From NCBI GenBank assembly GCA_015486055.1, contig WFSJ01000013.1:1-64000 (forward strand): DNA of 64,000 bases. Direction: 5' to 3'. The notes under the pieces are model-generated. The model saw only the letters and a program-made list of their open reading frames with translations, did not search any database and had not been told where the DNA came from. Shown here one piece after another: positions 51,608 to 59,997 of this stretch; within the stretch, counting starts at the first letter, position 1, and each line of letters begins with the position of its first letter. This stretch comes from Acidobacteriota bacterium. GTDB lineage: Bacteria > Acidobacteriota > Aminicenantia > S016-38. The translations under genes were made by a program, and so were the position numbers.

Positions 51608-52174
51608 TCACTCAAGTTCCCCTATCTCTCTCAGTATATAATAAAACCCGGATATTATTGTAACTCCGGCTGTAATCCAGAAAAGGATGAGCATTCCAGG
51701 CATTTCTATTTTGGTAACATTTGCGAAAAGAATCAGGATGGCAACGATTATTTGAACTGTTGTGGTTAATTTTCCCAACCAATGGGGTTTTAAAATCCTA
51801 TCAGGATACATCAGAGTGAGAAGGGAAACTCCTATCACCATAAAGATATCCCTTGAAACTATGGTAATAGTTAACCACTTTGGAACAAATATCGTGAGGG
51901 GAAGAACTCTTATAGTAAAAAGAATATATGTGGAGTCCATAAGAAGCTTATCGGCTAAGGGGTCAAGTATATATCCAATCCTTGATCTCTGATTGAAAGC
52001 CCTCGCTATAAGCCCATCAAGAAGATCAGTAATTGAAGCAAGAAAAAGCACTCCAAGGGCTAAGTCCCTTTCCCCATCAATATATAAATAAATAAAAATC
52101 GGGATAAGAATAATCCTCAAAAGAGAGAGCATATTTGGAACGGTTAAAGCTTTAAAGGTGAGTTTATCCTTCAA
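51608..52174 (-). CDS. pgsA: CDP-diacylglycerol-glycerol-3-phosphate 3-phosphatidyltransferase
   Basis: This 188-residue inner-membrane enzyme makes phosphatidylglycerophosphate, the first step of phosphatidylglycerol synthesis. The CDP-alcohol phosphotransferase motif D-G-x2-A-R-x8-G-x3-D-x3-D is visible in LLDGLIARAFNQRS and IGYILDPLADKLLMD. The N-terminus TVPNMLSLLRIILIPIFIYL and about five or six helices fit PgsA. The start is TTG, overlapping the upstream TPR/SLH gene's stop (TTGA), which supports it over internal Met codons. It is the last gene of the minus-strand miaA-hflX operon. Confidence 0.93.
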   Translation of the reverse strand: MKDKLTFKALTVPNMLSLLRIILIPIFIYLYIDGERDLALGVLFLASITDLLDGLIARAFNQRSRIGYILDPLADKLLMDSTYILFTIRVLPLTIFVPKWLTITIVSRDIFMVIGVSLLTLMYPDRILKPHWLGKLTTTVQIIVAILILFANVTKIEMPGMLILFWITAGVTIISGFYYILREIGELE

Positions 52175-53340
52175 TTACTGACTCCCTTCAGAAGTTCTCT
52201 CAATTTCTCCATAGATTTTATTGCATCCTTAAGTGTAATCGATTCATAGGGATGAAAAAGGTTAGCTTCTCCTTCCATTATTCCAAGCCCTACAATTTCC
52301 CTTGCATCGTAGGAGTTCGTGTCATAAAGGACGGGAAATGACATATTTGTTACTTTAACATTCAGCTTCCTAATCAGCCTTACTATTATCTCTGCGAGGT
52401 CTTTTCTCTTCACTCTCCCGTCAGGCTGAAACGTATGGTCAGGAAACACCTTCATTATTCCCAAGGAAGTTATCTTTAGGATAGAGCTCATCTCCTCTCC
52501 CCTGTATATATCAGTTATTATTGGAGGTTTTCCTCCCGAAAGAAAAGGCCCGAAATAAGCATCTATTACAAGGGCAAGGTCACCCCTCGATATCTCTACT
52601 TTTCCCATAAGGGGTTTAAGCTTTTCCTCTATCCTTTTCTTTTCAATCTTATCCCTGAGGGTTTCCATCTCCCTCTTATTCTGTTCACTGGGGTAAAGTT
52701 TGTACGTCCTTTCCCTCAAAGAAAGAGCCTCATTAAGCTTGCCCTCCTTCTCCAATGCTTCACTGTAAAGCCTGAGGATTTCTTGGTCTTCCCCAACCGC
52801 TGAAATTCCCTTCTTGAGATATGCCGTGGCCATAAAGTTCTCTCCTTCCCTAAGGTAAAACTCCGCCATTTTTATATATGCTTCCTTTGAATTTGGTGCT
52901 ATTATAAGGGCTTCGGAAAGGTCCTTGGGATCCGAACTACTCAAGGCCTGGGAAAGTGCTCTTTCCTTTATCTTATCCATTTTTCCCCTGGCCTCAGGAT
53001 GGGAGGAATTGGAATAGAACCTGTAAGCAGTGAGGAAATCCCCAATTTTCTCGTAAACCATACCGAGCCCAAGATTTGAGAAGGATTCTTCACCCATTTG
53101 CAAAGCTTTCCTGAATTTTTCCTCTGCCTCTTTCAATCTCCCCAGCCTCAAAAGGGCAAACCCCTTCGCTTCTGTATCGTAAACAGTCTGTTCCCTGTAG
53201 TTAAGGGCCTCTTCGGGCTTCTCCCTTACCTTTTTCCATATTACCGAATCGGGATGTGGCTTAAGATAAACCGGAGCCTTTTGTCCACAGAACTGCAACA
53301 AAAACGCCAAAGCGAAAATGATAAAGGAATTTTTTCTCAT
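52171..53340 (-). CDS. TPR lipoprotein with C-terminal SLH-like motifs
   Basis: This 389-residue exported protein ends its signal in LLQFCGQK (lipid-modified Cys near residue 18). Five or more TPR-like helical repeats follow (about 60-220; GFALLRLGRLKEAEEKFRKA, SNLGLGMVYEKIGDFLTAY). At the C-terminus (about 260-385) there are two segments like S-layer homology motifs (SLGIMKVFPDHTFQPDGRVK and GLGIMEGEANLFHPYESITL). SLH domains anchor proteins to secondary wall polymers or peptidoglycan, so this lipoprotein may bridge the outer membrane and the wall. It is coupled to hflX (ATGA) and pgsA (TTGA). Confidence 0.8.
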   Translation of the reverse strand: MRKNSFIIFALAFLLQFCGQKAPVYLKPHPDSVIWKKVREKPEEALNYREQTVYDTEAKGFALLRLGRLKEAEEKFRKALQMGEESFSNLGLGMVYEKIGDFLTAYRFYSNSSHPEARGKMDKIKERALSQALSSSDPKDLSEALIIAPNSKEAYIKMAEFYLREGENFMATAYLKKGISAVGEDQEILRLYSEALEKEGKLNEALSLRERTYKLYPSEQNKREMETLRDKIEKKRIEEKLKPLMGKVEISRGDLALVIDAYFGPFLSGGKPPIITDIYRGEEMSSILKITSLGIMKVFPDHTFQPDGRVKRKDLAEIIVRLIRKLNVKVTNMSFPVLYDTNSYDAREIVGLGIMEGEANLFHPYESITLKDAIKSMEKLRELLKGVSN

Positions 53341-54560
53341 TTTGACTTCCTTGTTCCCACTCTCAACTTTATCCCCTCCTTACCCATTTCTTTGGAAAGA
53401 ATTATAGCTCTTTTCTGTATTTCTTTCCAGTTTAAATTAGTAGAATACGGGAAAAATAGAGTCCTTATCTCATAGTTTTTCATTACAACTGCCTCAATCT
53501 TATTGAGAAGTTCTTCCTTTCCCTCACCTGTTTCCGCGGAGATATAAATTCCATTATTTGAATTCTGGTTTTTCTCTAAAAAATATTCCTTCTTGTCAAG
53601 CAGGTCTATCTTATTAAAAACCTTTATTATTGGTTTATTCTGAACTTTCAATTCCTGAAGGGTTTTCTCCACGGATTCTATCTCCTCCCTGAAATTTTCT
53701 GAAGATATATCCACAACATGGAGAAGAAGATCGGCTTCTACCGTTTCTTTAAGGGTTGCCCTAAAAGCAGTTATAAGCTCTAAAGGAAGCTTTCTTATAA
53801 ATCCCACAGTATCTGAAATAAGAATAGGGAAACCAGAAGGAAGAGTCACTCTCCTTAAAATTGTATCCAAGGTGGTAAAAAGAGCTTCTGAGATCTTTTT
53901 ATCCTCCCCTGTTAGAAGGTTAAAGAGCGTTGTTTTCCCCGCGCTTGTATAGCCCACGAGAGCTGCTGTTGGGATATTTTCCTTCTTTCTATGTTTCCTC
54001 TGAATCTCCCTCCTTTTTCTTACCTCTTCTATCTGGCTCTTCACTTTTTTTATCCTTTCCTTTATCCTCCTTCTGTCATACTCAAGCTTTGTCTCTCCTG
54101 GTCCCCTCGTTCCTATACCCCCTCCAAGTCTGCTCATCTTCTTTCCCATCCCTGTGAGGCGGGGAAGCAAATAGGAAAGCTGGGCAAGCTCAACCTGAAG
54201 TTTACCTTCCATGGTCATTGCCCTCTGGGCAAAAATATCAAGAATCAATTGTGCTCTATCAAGGATCTTTGTCTTAACCACATTTTCAATGTTTCTATGC
54301 TGAGCAGGTGAAAGGTTCTCGTCAAATACCACAAGATCAGCTCGAAGTTCCTCTGCCATTGCAGCTATTTCAATTATCTTGCCCTTACCAACGAGGGAAA
54401 CGGGATCAAAAGAATTCCTCCTGTGTATTATTCTCCCAACAACTTTTCCGCCAGCGGATTTTACAAGCTCCTCAAGCTCAAGCAGCATCTCCTCAGCATG
54501 CTTCTTCTCGGAGAGCTTTCTGTAGACTCCCGTGACTATTGCCCTTTCAGCTTTTCTCAT
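53337..54560 (-). CDS. hflX: GTPase HflX
   Basis: This 407-residue translational GTPase binds and splits 50S/70S ribosomes, especially under stress. The N-terminal HflX domain contains FDENLSPAQHRNIE and the GPGETKLEYDRRRIKERI helix motif (about 155-180). The G domain has G1 ALVGYTSAGKTTLFN, G3 SDTVGFIRKLP and G4 FNKIDLL. The C-terminal extra domain resembles those of other HflX proteins. It follows miaA, as hfq-hflX or miaA-hflX operons often do, sharing a 4-base ATGA overlap. Confidence 0.95.
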   Translation of the reverse strand: MRKAERAIVTGVYRKLSEKKHAEEMLLELEELVKSAGGKVVGRIIHRRNSFDPVSLVGKGKIIEIAAMAEELRADLVVFDENLSPAQHRNIENVVKTKILDRAQLILDIFAQRAMTMEGKLQVELAQLSYLLPRLTGMGKKMSRLGGGIGTRGPGETKLEYDRRRIKERIKKVKSQIEEVRKRREIQRKHRKKENIPTAALVGYTSAGKTTLFNLLTGEDKKISEALFTTLDTILRRVTLPSGFPILISDTVGFIRKLPLELITAFRATLKETVEADLLLHVVDISSENFREEIESVEKTLQELKVQNKPIIKVFNKIDLLDKKEYFLEKNQNSNNGIYISAETGEGKEELLNKIEAVVMKNYEIRTLFFPYSTNLNWKEIQKRAIILSKEMGKEGIKLRVGTRKSK

Positions 54561-55447
54561 CTTTTACCGATCAATTTCACAATAGTCTTTATATCATCTG
54601 GAGGAACCCAGACTATATTATTCTCATGCCTGAGCCACATTAATTGCTTCCTGGCATACTCCTTTGTATTTTTCTTCATAAGCCTTTTCACTTCCTCAAG
54701 GGAAATTTTTCCCTTTACAAATGATAGGACTTCTTTATATCCAATGGCGGAAAAAGGGGGACATTCTTCACTGCATCCTGACGATAGAAGTTTCCTCACC
54801 TCCTTAATTATTCCCCTCCTGAACATTTCTTCTACTCTTTCCTCTATCCTCCTGTAAAGTTCTTCCCTCTCCCTTTTTACCGCTATTTTTATGAATTTCC
54901 ATCCCTTAAGGGGGGAATTGGTATCGGCAAAGCTCTCGCTCATATTTTTACCCGAAAGGTGAAATACCTCCATGAGTCTGACCATCCTTCTTGCATCCAT
55001 TGACCCGATTTTAGCATAATATTTGGGGTCAAGCTCTGCAGTCCTGATTCTAAGTTCATGGACCTCGGATTTCCATTTCTCTCTGAAATCATCCCCTGCA
55101 CCTCCTACGGGAAAAAGTCCCTTTTCTAAAGCCCTTACATAGAGAAAAGTTCCTCCGACAATTACGGGAATTTTTCCCTTGGCACTAATTTTCCTGATTA
55201 AATTCGCAGCAAGTTTAGCAAATTCGGCAGCAGAAAATCTCCTGCAGTCAGAAATTATGTCCATTAAATGATGAGGAACTCTTTTCCTCACCTTCCTGCT
55301 TACCTTATCTGTCCCTATGTCAAAACCTTTATAAAGCTGAACTGAATCGCAGTTTATTATCTCTCCACCAAGAAATTCCGCCAATTTTATTGAAAGCTCT
55401 GACTTCCCAGACCCTGTAGGTCCAAGGACAGAAAGGACCTTCCTCAT
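54557..55447 (-). CDS. miaA: tRNA dimethylallyltransferase MiaA
   Basis: This 296-residue enzyme adds a dimethylallyl group to A37 of tRNAs reading UNN codons. Motifs are the P loop LGPTGSGKSELSIKLAE, NCDSVQLYKGFDIGTDKV, the substrate region GGTFLYVRALEKG and the later C-terminal swinging part KEYARKQLMWLRHE. The length and motif order are normal. Both ends overlap neighbours by 4 bases (upstream gene stop and hflX start), placing it in a coupled operon. Confidence 0.95.
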   Translation of the reverse strand: MRKVLSVLGPTGSGKSELSIKLAEFLGGEIINCDSVQLYKGFDIGTDKVSRKVRKRVPHHLMDIISDCRRFSAAEFAKLAANLIRKISAKGKIPVIVGGTFLYVRALEKGLFPVGGAGDDFREKWKSEVHELRIRTAELDPKYYAKIGSMDARRMVRLMEVFHLSGKNMSESFADTNSPLKGWKFIKIAVKREREELYRRIEERVEEMFRRGIIKEVRKLLSSGCSEECPPFSAIGYKEVLSFVKGKISLEEVKRLMKKNTKEYARKQLMWLRHENNIVWVPPDDIKTIVKLIGKR

Positions 55448-56316
55448 TCAGGAGTGGAATTTATCCTGAACTGAATTCTTGATAGAAGTTTCATGTTAAC
55501 AAAGTGAAGAATATTTACTACATCCTTCCTGAACTTCGTAATATACCTGGAAAAATGATTTTCTCCCTCGTCCCCTTTCCTTAATCTGTATTCAAATTCT
55601 CTTATCTCATCGTGAAGTTCAACAAGAATATGTTTAACCTCTGTAAAGTTCAAGATAGCCTTGCTGAGCCTTCTTATGCTGGTTTTATCTATATTTACCT
55701 CTGTTTTTTTGTTTTCCCACACAAGGAGAGTTTCACCAACAAGCTCTCCCATTTCCACAAGATAATTCCTAACAAAGGGAGAAGAAAGATTAAATTCCTC
55801 AGCTTTGTCCCTTATGTGCTCAAATTCTTTATCAAGATAAGGAATAGAATCATTAAGACCAAAATAATCCCTTTCTCCTGAAAGGGAAAGGAAATCATGC
55901 CCCACATAGAGTTTATCATCATAATTAGGAATGATTTCCCTAACATTGTGGGTGTAAAATTTCAGCCTATATCCCCATGTTCCTATCTGTTCTGCAAATC
56001 TACATAGAAGAAGAAAATCATTCTGCTCAATGAAATAGCTGTTGGCTTCTATTATTGCTGTATATTTTATCAAAGTCTCCAGTATCAATCTTTTTATTCT
56101 GTTTAGGGTCTCTTCCCTTTTTTCCACTTCATCCTCTACCTCCATATTTTGCTCAGGATAAATTATACTGAGGGAAGGAGAAAGCATATAAAGGGAACTC
56201 CTGACAGGAATTTCAAGATAAAGATTGAAAAGCACATTCTCTTGGAAAGGGTCCAGCCGAAATTTTTCTGGTTCCCTTTCAAGCAAATCAAAATTTTCAA
56301 GAATTTCTATCTTCAC
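55444..56316 (-). CDS. Uncharacterised helical protein heading the miaA-hflX operon
   Basis: I do not recognise this 290-residue protein. It looks soluble and mostly helical, rich in charged residues, without membrane segments or a signal peptide. Recurring features are a long acidic-basic helix near residues 60-90 (DEVEKREETLNRIKRLI) and a C-terminal helix pair around HDEIREFEYRLRKGDEGE. The GTG start is supported by TAAAAT (56328-56323) exactly six bases upstream and by no Shine-Dalgarno, so the operon mRNA is likely leaderless. Its stop overlaps miaA (ATGA), so it is co-translated with tRNA modification and ribosome-rescue genes. Confidence 0.72.
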   Translation of the reverse strand: MKIEILENFDLLEREPEKFRLDPFQENVLFNLYLEIPVRSSLYMLSPSLSIIYPEQNMEVEDEVEKREETLNRIKRLILETLIKYTAIIEANSYFIEQNDFLLLCRFAEQIGTWGYRLKFYTHNVREIIPNYDDKLYVGHDFLSLSGERDYFGLNDSIPYLDKEFEHIRDKAEEFNLSSPFVRNYLVEMGELVGETLLVWENKKTEVNIDKTSIRRLSKAILNFTEVKHILVELHDEIREFEYRLRKGDEGENHFSRYITKFRKDVVNILHFVNMKLLSRIQFRINSTPE

Positions 56317-56322
56317 CTGTAA

Positions 56323-56328
56323 ATTTTA
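56323..56328 (-). promoter_or_regulatory. -10 element for the leaderless miaA-hflX operon
   Basis: Minus-strand TAAAAT (56328-56323) ends six bases before the GTG at 56316. It is divergent from the GT2 promoter and no good -35 is visible. Confidence 0.5.
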
Positions 56329-56338
56329 GCAAATTTCA

Positions 56339-56367
56339 TTGAAAAGAGAAAATCTCTCGTATAAACT
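56339..56367 (+). promoter_or_regulatory. Promoter giving a leaderless GT2 mRNA
   Basis: TTGAAA (56339-56344), a 17-bp spacer and TAAACT (56362-56367) are followed by seven bases and the ATG at 56375. An alternative -10, TATAAA, lies at 56360-56365. Confidence 0.55.
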
Positions 56368-56374
56368 TAAATAT

Positions 56375-57319
56375 ATGGAAAACTTATCTGTTATTGTTCC
56401 GGTATTCAACGAAGAGGAAAATCTCCCTCCTCTCTATCAAGAATTGAAGGGAACCTTGGACGCCACAGGCCATAGCTATGAGGTCATATTCATTGACGAC
56501 GGCAGCAGAGATTCTTCATGGAAAATTATAAAGGAATTTTCATCAAAGGACCCAAGGGTCAAGGGGATAAAGCTCAGAAAAAATTTCGGTCAAACTCCTG
56601 CTATGATGGCTGGTTTTCATGAAGCCTCAGGAGAAATAATTATCACAATGGATGCAGACAGGCAGAACGACCCGAAGGATATCCCGAGACTGCTAAAAAA
56701 GCTTGGAGAAGGCCACGACATAATTAGCGGATGGAGAAAAAAGAGAAAGGACCCATTCTTTACAAGAAAGCTTCCCTCAATAATAGCCAACTGGCTGATT
56801 TCCTTGGTAACAGGACTCCACCTCCACGATTATGGGTGCACATTAAAGGCTTACAGAAGCGAAGTGGTAAAGAATTTAGAGCTATATGGTCAGATGCACA
56901 GGTTCATTCCGGCAGTGGCTTCTAACTATGGGGTTGATGTTGTAGAGATAGAAGTTAATCACAGAGCCCGACTTGCAGGGAAATCCAAGTATGGACTTTC
57001 AAGAACATTCAAGGTAATTCTTGACCTCATTTCCCTGAAATTTCTCCTCAGTTACTCTACAAGGCCCCTTCATATCTTCGGCTCTTTGGGCATTGCATCA
57101 TTTTCCCTCGGTTTAATATCAGGGCTTTATTTAATCTATGTCAAATACATAAAATCCCAACCAATTTCCAATAGACCCCTACTTTCCCTGACTGTCCTCC
57201 TCATAATAACAGGAATCCAGTTGATAGTACTGGGACTTCTTGGAGAACTCATTACCAGGACATATCACGAAAGCTCAGGAAAGAAAACTTATGCGGTAAA
57301 GGAAAAAATTGGCTTTTAA
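56375..57319 (+). CDS. Family 2 glycosyltransferase, ArnC/DPM-like polyprenyl-phosphate type
   Basis: This 314-residue GT-A enzyme begins LSVIVPVFNEEENLPPLYQE and has the nucleotide-sugar motifs EVIFIDDGSRDSS and TMDADRQNDPKDIPRLLKKL. The acceptor-side segment GWRKKRKDPFFTRKLPS matches enzymes that move sugars to polyprenyl phosphate. Two membrane helices (about 230-255 and 265-290) anchor the C-terminus, as in ArnC/GtrB proteins. It likely makes a lipid-linked sugar used to decorate lipid A, glycans or proteins. The in-frame TTG at 56339 is the -35 box, so the ATG at 56375 is taken as the start. Confidence 0.9.
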   Translation: MENLSVIVPVFNEEENLPPLYQELKGTLDATGHSYEVIFIDDGSRDSSWKIIKEFSSKDPRVKGIKLRKNFGQTPAMMAGFHEASGEIIITMDADRQNDPKDIPRLLKKLGEGHDIISGWRKKRKDPFFTRKLPSIIANWLISLVTGLHLHDYGCTLKAYRSEVVKNLELYGQMHRFIPAVASNYGVDVVEIEVNHRARLAGKSKYGLSRTFKVILDLISLKFLLSYSTRPLHIFGSLGIASFSLGLISGLYLIYVKYIKSQPISNRPLLSLTVLLIITGIQLIVLGLLGELITRTYHESSGKKTYAVKEKIGF

Positions 57320-57323
57320 GCCA

Positions 57324-57884
57324 CTAAAACTTGAAAACTCCCCCCGCAGTAACTGAAAAAGTGGTGAATTTCCCCGATGTATTAAACTCATGAAAATCCT
57401 TGAGAATGTCCGATACCCTCAGCAGCTTTGCCTCTGCCCAAATTCCTATCATTGATGGGACGAATTTGATGCCAAGGGCCAACGAATAATGTTTTCCATC
57501 CGGAGAGTAAGTGTGTGTTCCGAGGAATTTTGTCTTCCCGTAGTCAAGAGCAAAGTAAGGAGAAAGAATTCCTCCTGATCTCAGAACGAAACCTAACCCA
57601 TAGGTTGCGAACTTGTCGGAGAAATCAAGGTCCCCGTGAGTTACCTTGTTTATAGCATCAGGCTCAAGTGAATTGAGGATGTAATATGCCTCTACCCCAA
57701 ATTTAGAAACAAAAGCCTGGGCTTTCAACCCATAATTTGCTCCTGTCGAAAGTTTAATGAGAAAAAGATTGTCGTCCAGAATGTTGGACCCCTTAATTAC
57801 CCCTAAACCTCCCATTAAATCAAAATCAATTCCTTGGGCAAAAATTAATCCTACAACAAAGAACAATGCCAGAAATTTTTTCAT
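57324..57884 (-). CDS. Small outer-membrane beta-barrel-like protein
   Basis: This 186-residue protein has a cleavable signal peptide (KKFLALFFVVGLIFAQG; cut after about residue 17). The rest has alternating hydrophobic strands and ends in aromatic phenylalanine (AGGVFKF), typical of outer-membrane beta barrels. There is no clear family match. The glycines and YGLGFVLRSGGILSPYFAL suggest an eight-stranded barrel. The Met at 57884 follows GAGGAGG at good distance; the GTG two codons upstream sits against the ribosome site. The convergent GT2 gene ends four bases from its 3' end. Confidence 0.72.
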   Translation of the reverse strand: MKKFLALFFVVGLIFAQGIDFDLMGGLGVIKGSNILDDNLFLIKLSTGANYGLKAQAFVSKFGVEAYYILNSLEPDAINKVTHGDLDFSDKFATYGLGFVLRSGGILSPYFALDYGKTKFLGTHTYSPDGKHYSLALGIKFVPSMIGIWAEAKLLRVSDILKDFHEFNTSGKFTTFSVTAGGVFKF

Positions 57885-57919
57885 ACACACCTCCTCTTAT
57901 GATTTTAAATTATTTTTGT

Positions 57920-57925
57920 TAAAAT
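57920..57925 (+). promoter_or_regulatory. -10 element for leaderless GWxTD gene
   Basis: TAAAAT lies exactly six bases before the ATG at 57932. The -35 is weak and there is no Shine-Dalgarno. Confidence 0.5.
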
Positions 57926-57931
57926 ATCCAT

Positions 57932-59962
57932 ATGAGAAAAATCATTATACTAATACTCTTCGCACTTTTGATTTTCCCTTCCACAGGGGAAAAAAATCGG
58001 ATAAAGGACCTTCCATTAAAGTATCAGAAATGGCTCAATCTCGTATGGTGGGTTATAACCCCGAAGGAAAAGGAGGTTTTCCTTCAGATCAAAAACAACA
58101 AAGACAGAGATATCTTCATAAAAACATTCTGGAAGGTAAGGGATCCGAATCCTTCAACCCCGAAAAACGAATTCAGGGAAGAATTGATAAGGAGATTCAA
58201 CTATGCAAATAAATATCTCGGAACCGATTCCCCGAGGCCGGGATGGATGAGTGATAGGGGAAAAATTTATATACTCCTCGGGCCCCCAATAAGCAAAGAA
58301 AGATATTACATGAATCAATATGTTGTTCCAACAGAAGTCTGGTATTATTACGGAAGGTCAGATTGGGGCCTTCCCTCCCATTTTGCCATGATTTTCTTCA
58401 AGAGAAACGGAATCGGAGAATTCAAACTTTACGACCCATTAGGAGATGGTCCTTATGAACTTCTCATCAAAAATCAGGACACAAGGAACCTAAGCCCTAC
58501 AAATTACGAAAAGATTTACGAATATATCCGTAACAGCGAGCCAACCTTAGCTGAAATTTCCCTTTCCCTTATACCGGGGCAAATCCCTTATGATTATCAG
58601 CCGTCTTTAAATGCGGCTTCAATTATTTCAAGGGTTCTAACTATCCCAGAGAAGGAATTTGATACAACCTATGCTAAGGATTTCTTGAAATATAGAGGAC
58701 TTGTAAGTGTTGATTATACCCTGAACTATATAAATTCAAGGTTCTCCTTGCACATAGCAAAGGACATGATGTTCGGGAAAAACTTCCTTCACTATACAAT
58801 AGAGCCTTCTTCTATTAGCCTTGAGAAAATAAACGGTAAAAATGTAGCTAATTTTGAGGTAACTTCAAGCTTAAAAAAGGAAAATGGAGATACAATCTTT
58901 CAGTACAGGAACAATTTCAATATTAAACTGAGGGGTAATGAACTTCGAGCCATAAAATCTGGGGGAATATCACTCCAGGGAGAGTTTCCTGTAATTGAGG
59001 GAAAATATGAAGTGATTCTCCTTGTAAAAAATACCATTTCAAAGGAATTTTCCTACATAGATACAAGAATTGATGTCCCTCCACCTGATGAATTCCACAT
59101 TGAAAAACCAGTAATAGCTTTTGGCAAGAAGCAAGTTTCTCTTTTTGCCCTGAAGCCATTTACATTCGGCAACAATTTTTTGCTTACGGATTCAAGAAAC
59201 ACATTTTCCCAAAAGGAGAAACCTACAATCCTCATAAGAATTTGCTCCATTCCAAAACAGGTCTGGGAAAACCAATATCTTGAGGTAAGGGCCTCCAGCG
59301 AGGAAAAGGATTTTCTTCTTAAGAAGATCAAGCTTTCATCCATGCCTTATAAGACAGATATGGAATTTTTATTTACCTCTAATGTTAAACTCCCCTCAGA
59401 CGAATATGAAGTCTACGTAAAAATAGGTAAGGTAAAATCCCCTGAAGCAGACATTGCAATTTCTCCTCTCTCTTCAATACCAAGACCTTTGATATCTTCA
59501 AGTGTAATGCCATTGAAAAACCAATTCCTTATTTATCTTTCCTTAGGAAGCCAGTATTCAAGGGCTGGAAAACTCGGAGAAGCCGTAAAATACCTTAAAA
59601 AGAGCCTCCTCCAAAGACCAAATTGCAAGGATGCAGTGCTCCTACTCGCTCAGGACTATTTGATCCTCAAAAAACCAGAGAAGGCGTTGACTGTTCTCTC
59701 AAAAATCGGGGAAAAAGGGGAATATGAAATCTTATTTTACAAGGGAAAAGCCAATGAGGAAATGGGAAATTTCAAAAAAGCCATTTCCTACTATAAACGC
59801 TCGATTTCTATTTATGACAGTGACCCAAGAGTATTGAATTCACTTGGTATATGTTATTTAAAATTAGGGAGGAAGGATGAAGCAAAAAAGGCGTTTGAAG
59901 CCTCTCTCAGACTAAATTCAGGCCAGGAAAAGGTAAAGAAAATACTAAAAAATCTCCTTTAG
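57932..59962 (+). CDS. GWxTD-domain protein with C-terminal TPRs
   Basis: This 676-residue exported protein has a signal peptide (about residues 1-18). The GWxTD domain follows (about 25-150), with VITPKEKEVFLQI, FWKVRDPNPSTPKNEFREE, RFNYANKYLG and PGWMSDRGKIYILLGPP, then EVWYYYG. The name motif reads GWMSD here instead of GWxTD. The middle region (about 230-520) is beta-rich and unassigned. The C-terminus has TPR repeats (about 525-670; YLSLGSQYSRAGKLGEAVKYL, NSLGICYLKLGRKDEAKKAF). GWxTD proteins are widespread in Acidobacteriota, FCB and candidate phyla, with no established function. It appears leaderless. Confidence 0.85.
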   Translation: MRKIIILILFALLIFPSTGEKNRIKDLPLKYQKWLNLVWWVITPKEKEVFLQIKNNKDRDIFIKTFWKVRDPNPSTPKNEFREELIRRFNYANKYLGTDSPRPGWMSDRGKIYILLGPPISKERYYMNQYVVPTEVWYYYGRSDWGLPSHFAMIFFKRNGIGEFKLYDPLGDGPYELLIKNQDTRNLSPTNYEKIYEYIRNSEPTLAEISLSLIPGQIPYDYQPSLNAASIISRVLTIPEKEFDTTYAKDFLKYRGLVSVDYTLNYINSRFSLHIAKDMMFGKNFLHYTIEPSSISLEKINGKNVANFEVTSSLKKENGDTIFQYRNNFNIKLRGNELRAIKSGGISLQGEFPVIEGKYEVILLVKNTISKEFSYIDTRIDVPPPDEFHIEKPVIAFGKKQVSLFALKPFTFGNNFLLTDSRNTFSQKEKPTILIRICSIPKQVWENQYLEVRASSEEKDFLLKKIKLSSMPYKTDMEFLFTSNVKLPSDEYEVYVKIGKVKSPEADIAISPLSSIPRPLISSSVMPLKNQFLIYLSLGSQYSRAGKLGEAVKYLKKSLLQRPNCKDAVLLLAQDYLILKKPEKALTVLSKIGEKGEYEILFYKGKANEEMGNFKKAISYYKRSISIYDSDPRVLNSLGICYLKLGRKDEAKKAFEASLRLNSGQEKVKKILKNLL

Positions 59963-59963
59963 T

Positions 59964-59992
59964 TTGCTTTTCAACTCATTTTGTTATATATT
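59964..59992 (+). promoter_or_regulatory. Promoter of the pilB-pilC-pilM operon
   Basis: TTGCTT (59964-59969), a 17-bp spacer and TATATT (59987-59992) lie five bases before the ATG at 59998 and eight before the next in-frame ATG at 60001. Either way the leader is absent or nearly so. Confidence 0.5.
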
Positions 59993-59997
59993 TATAA

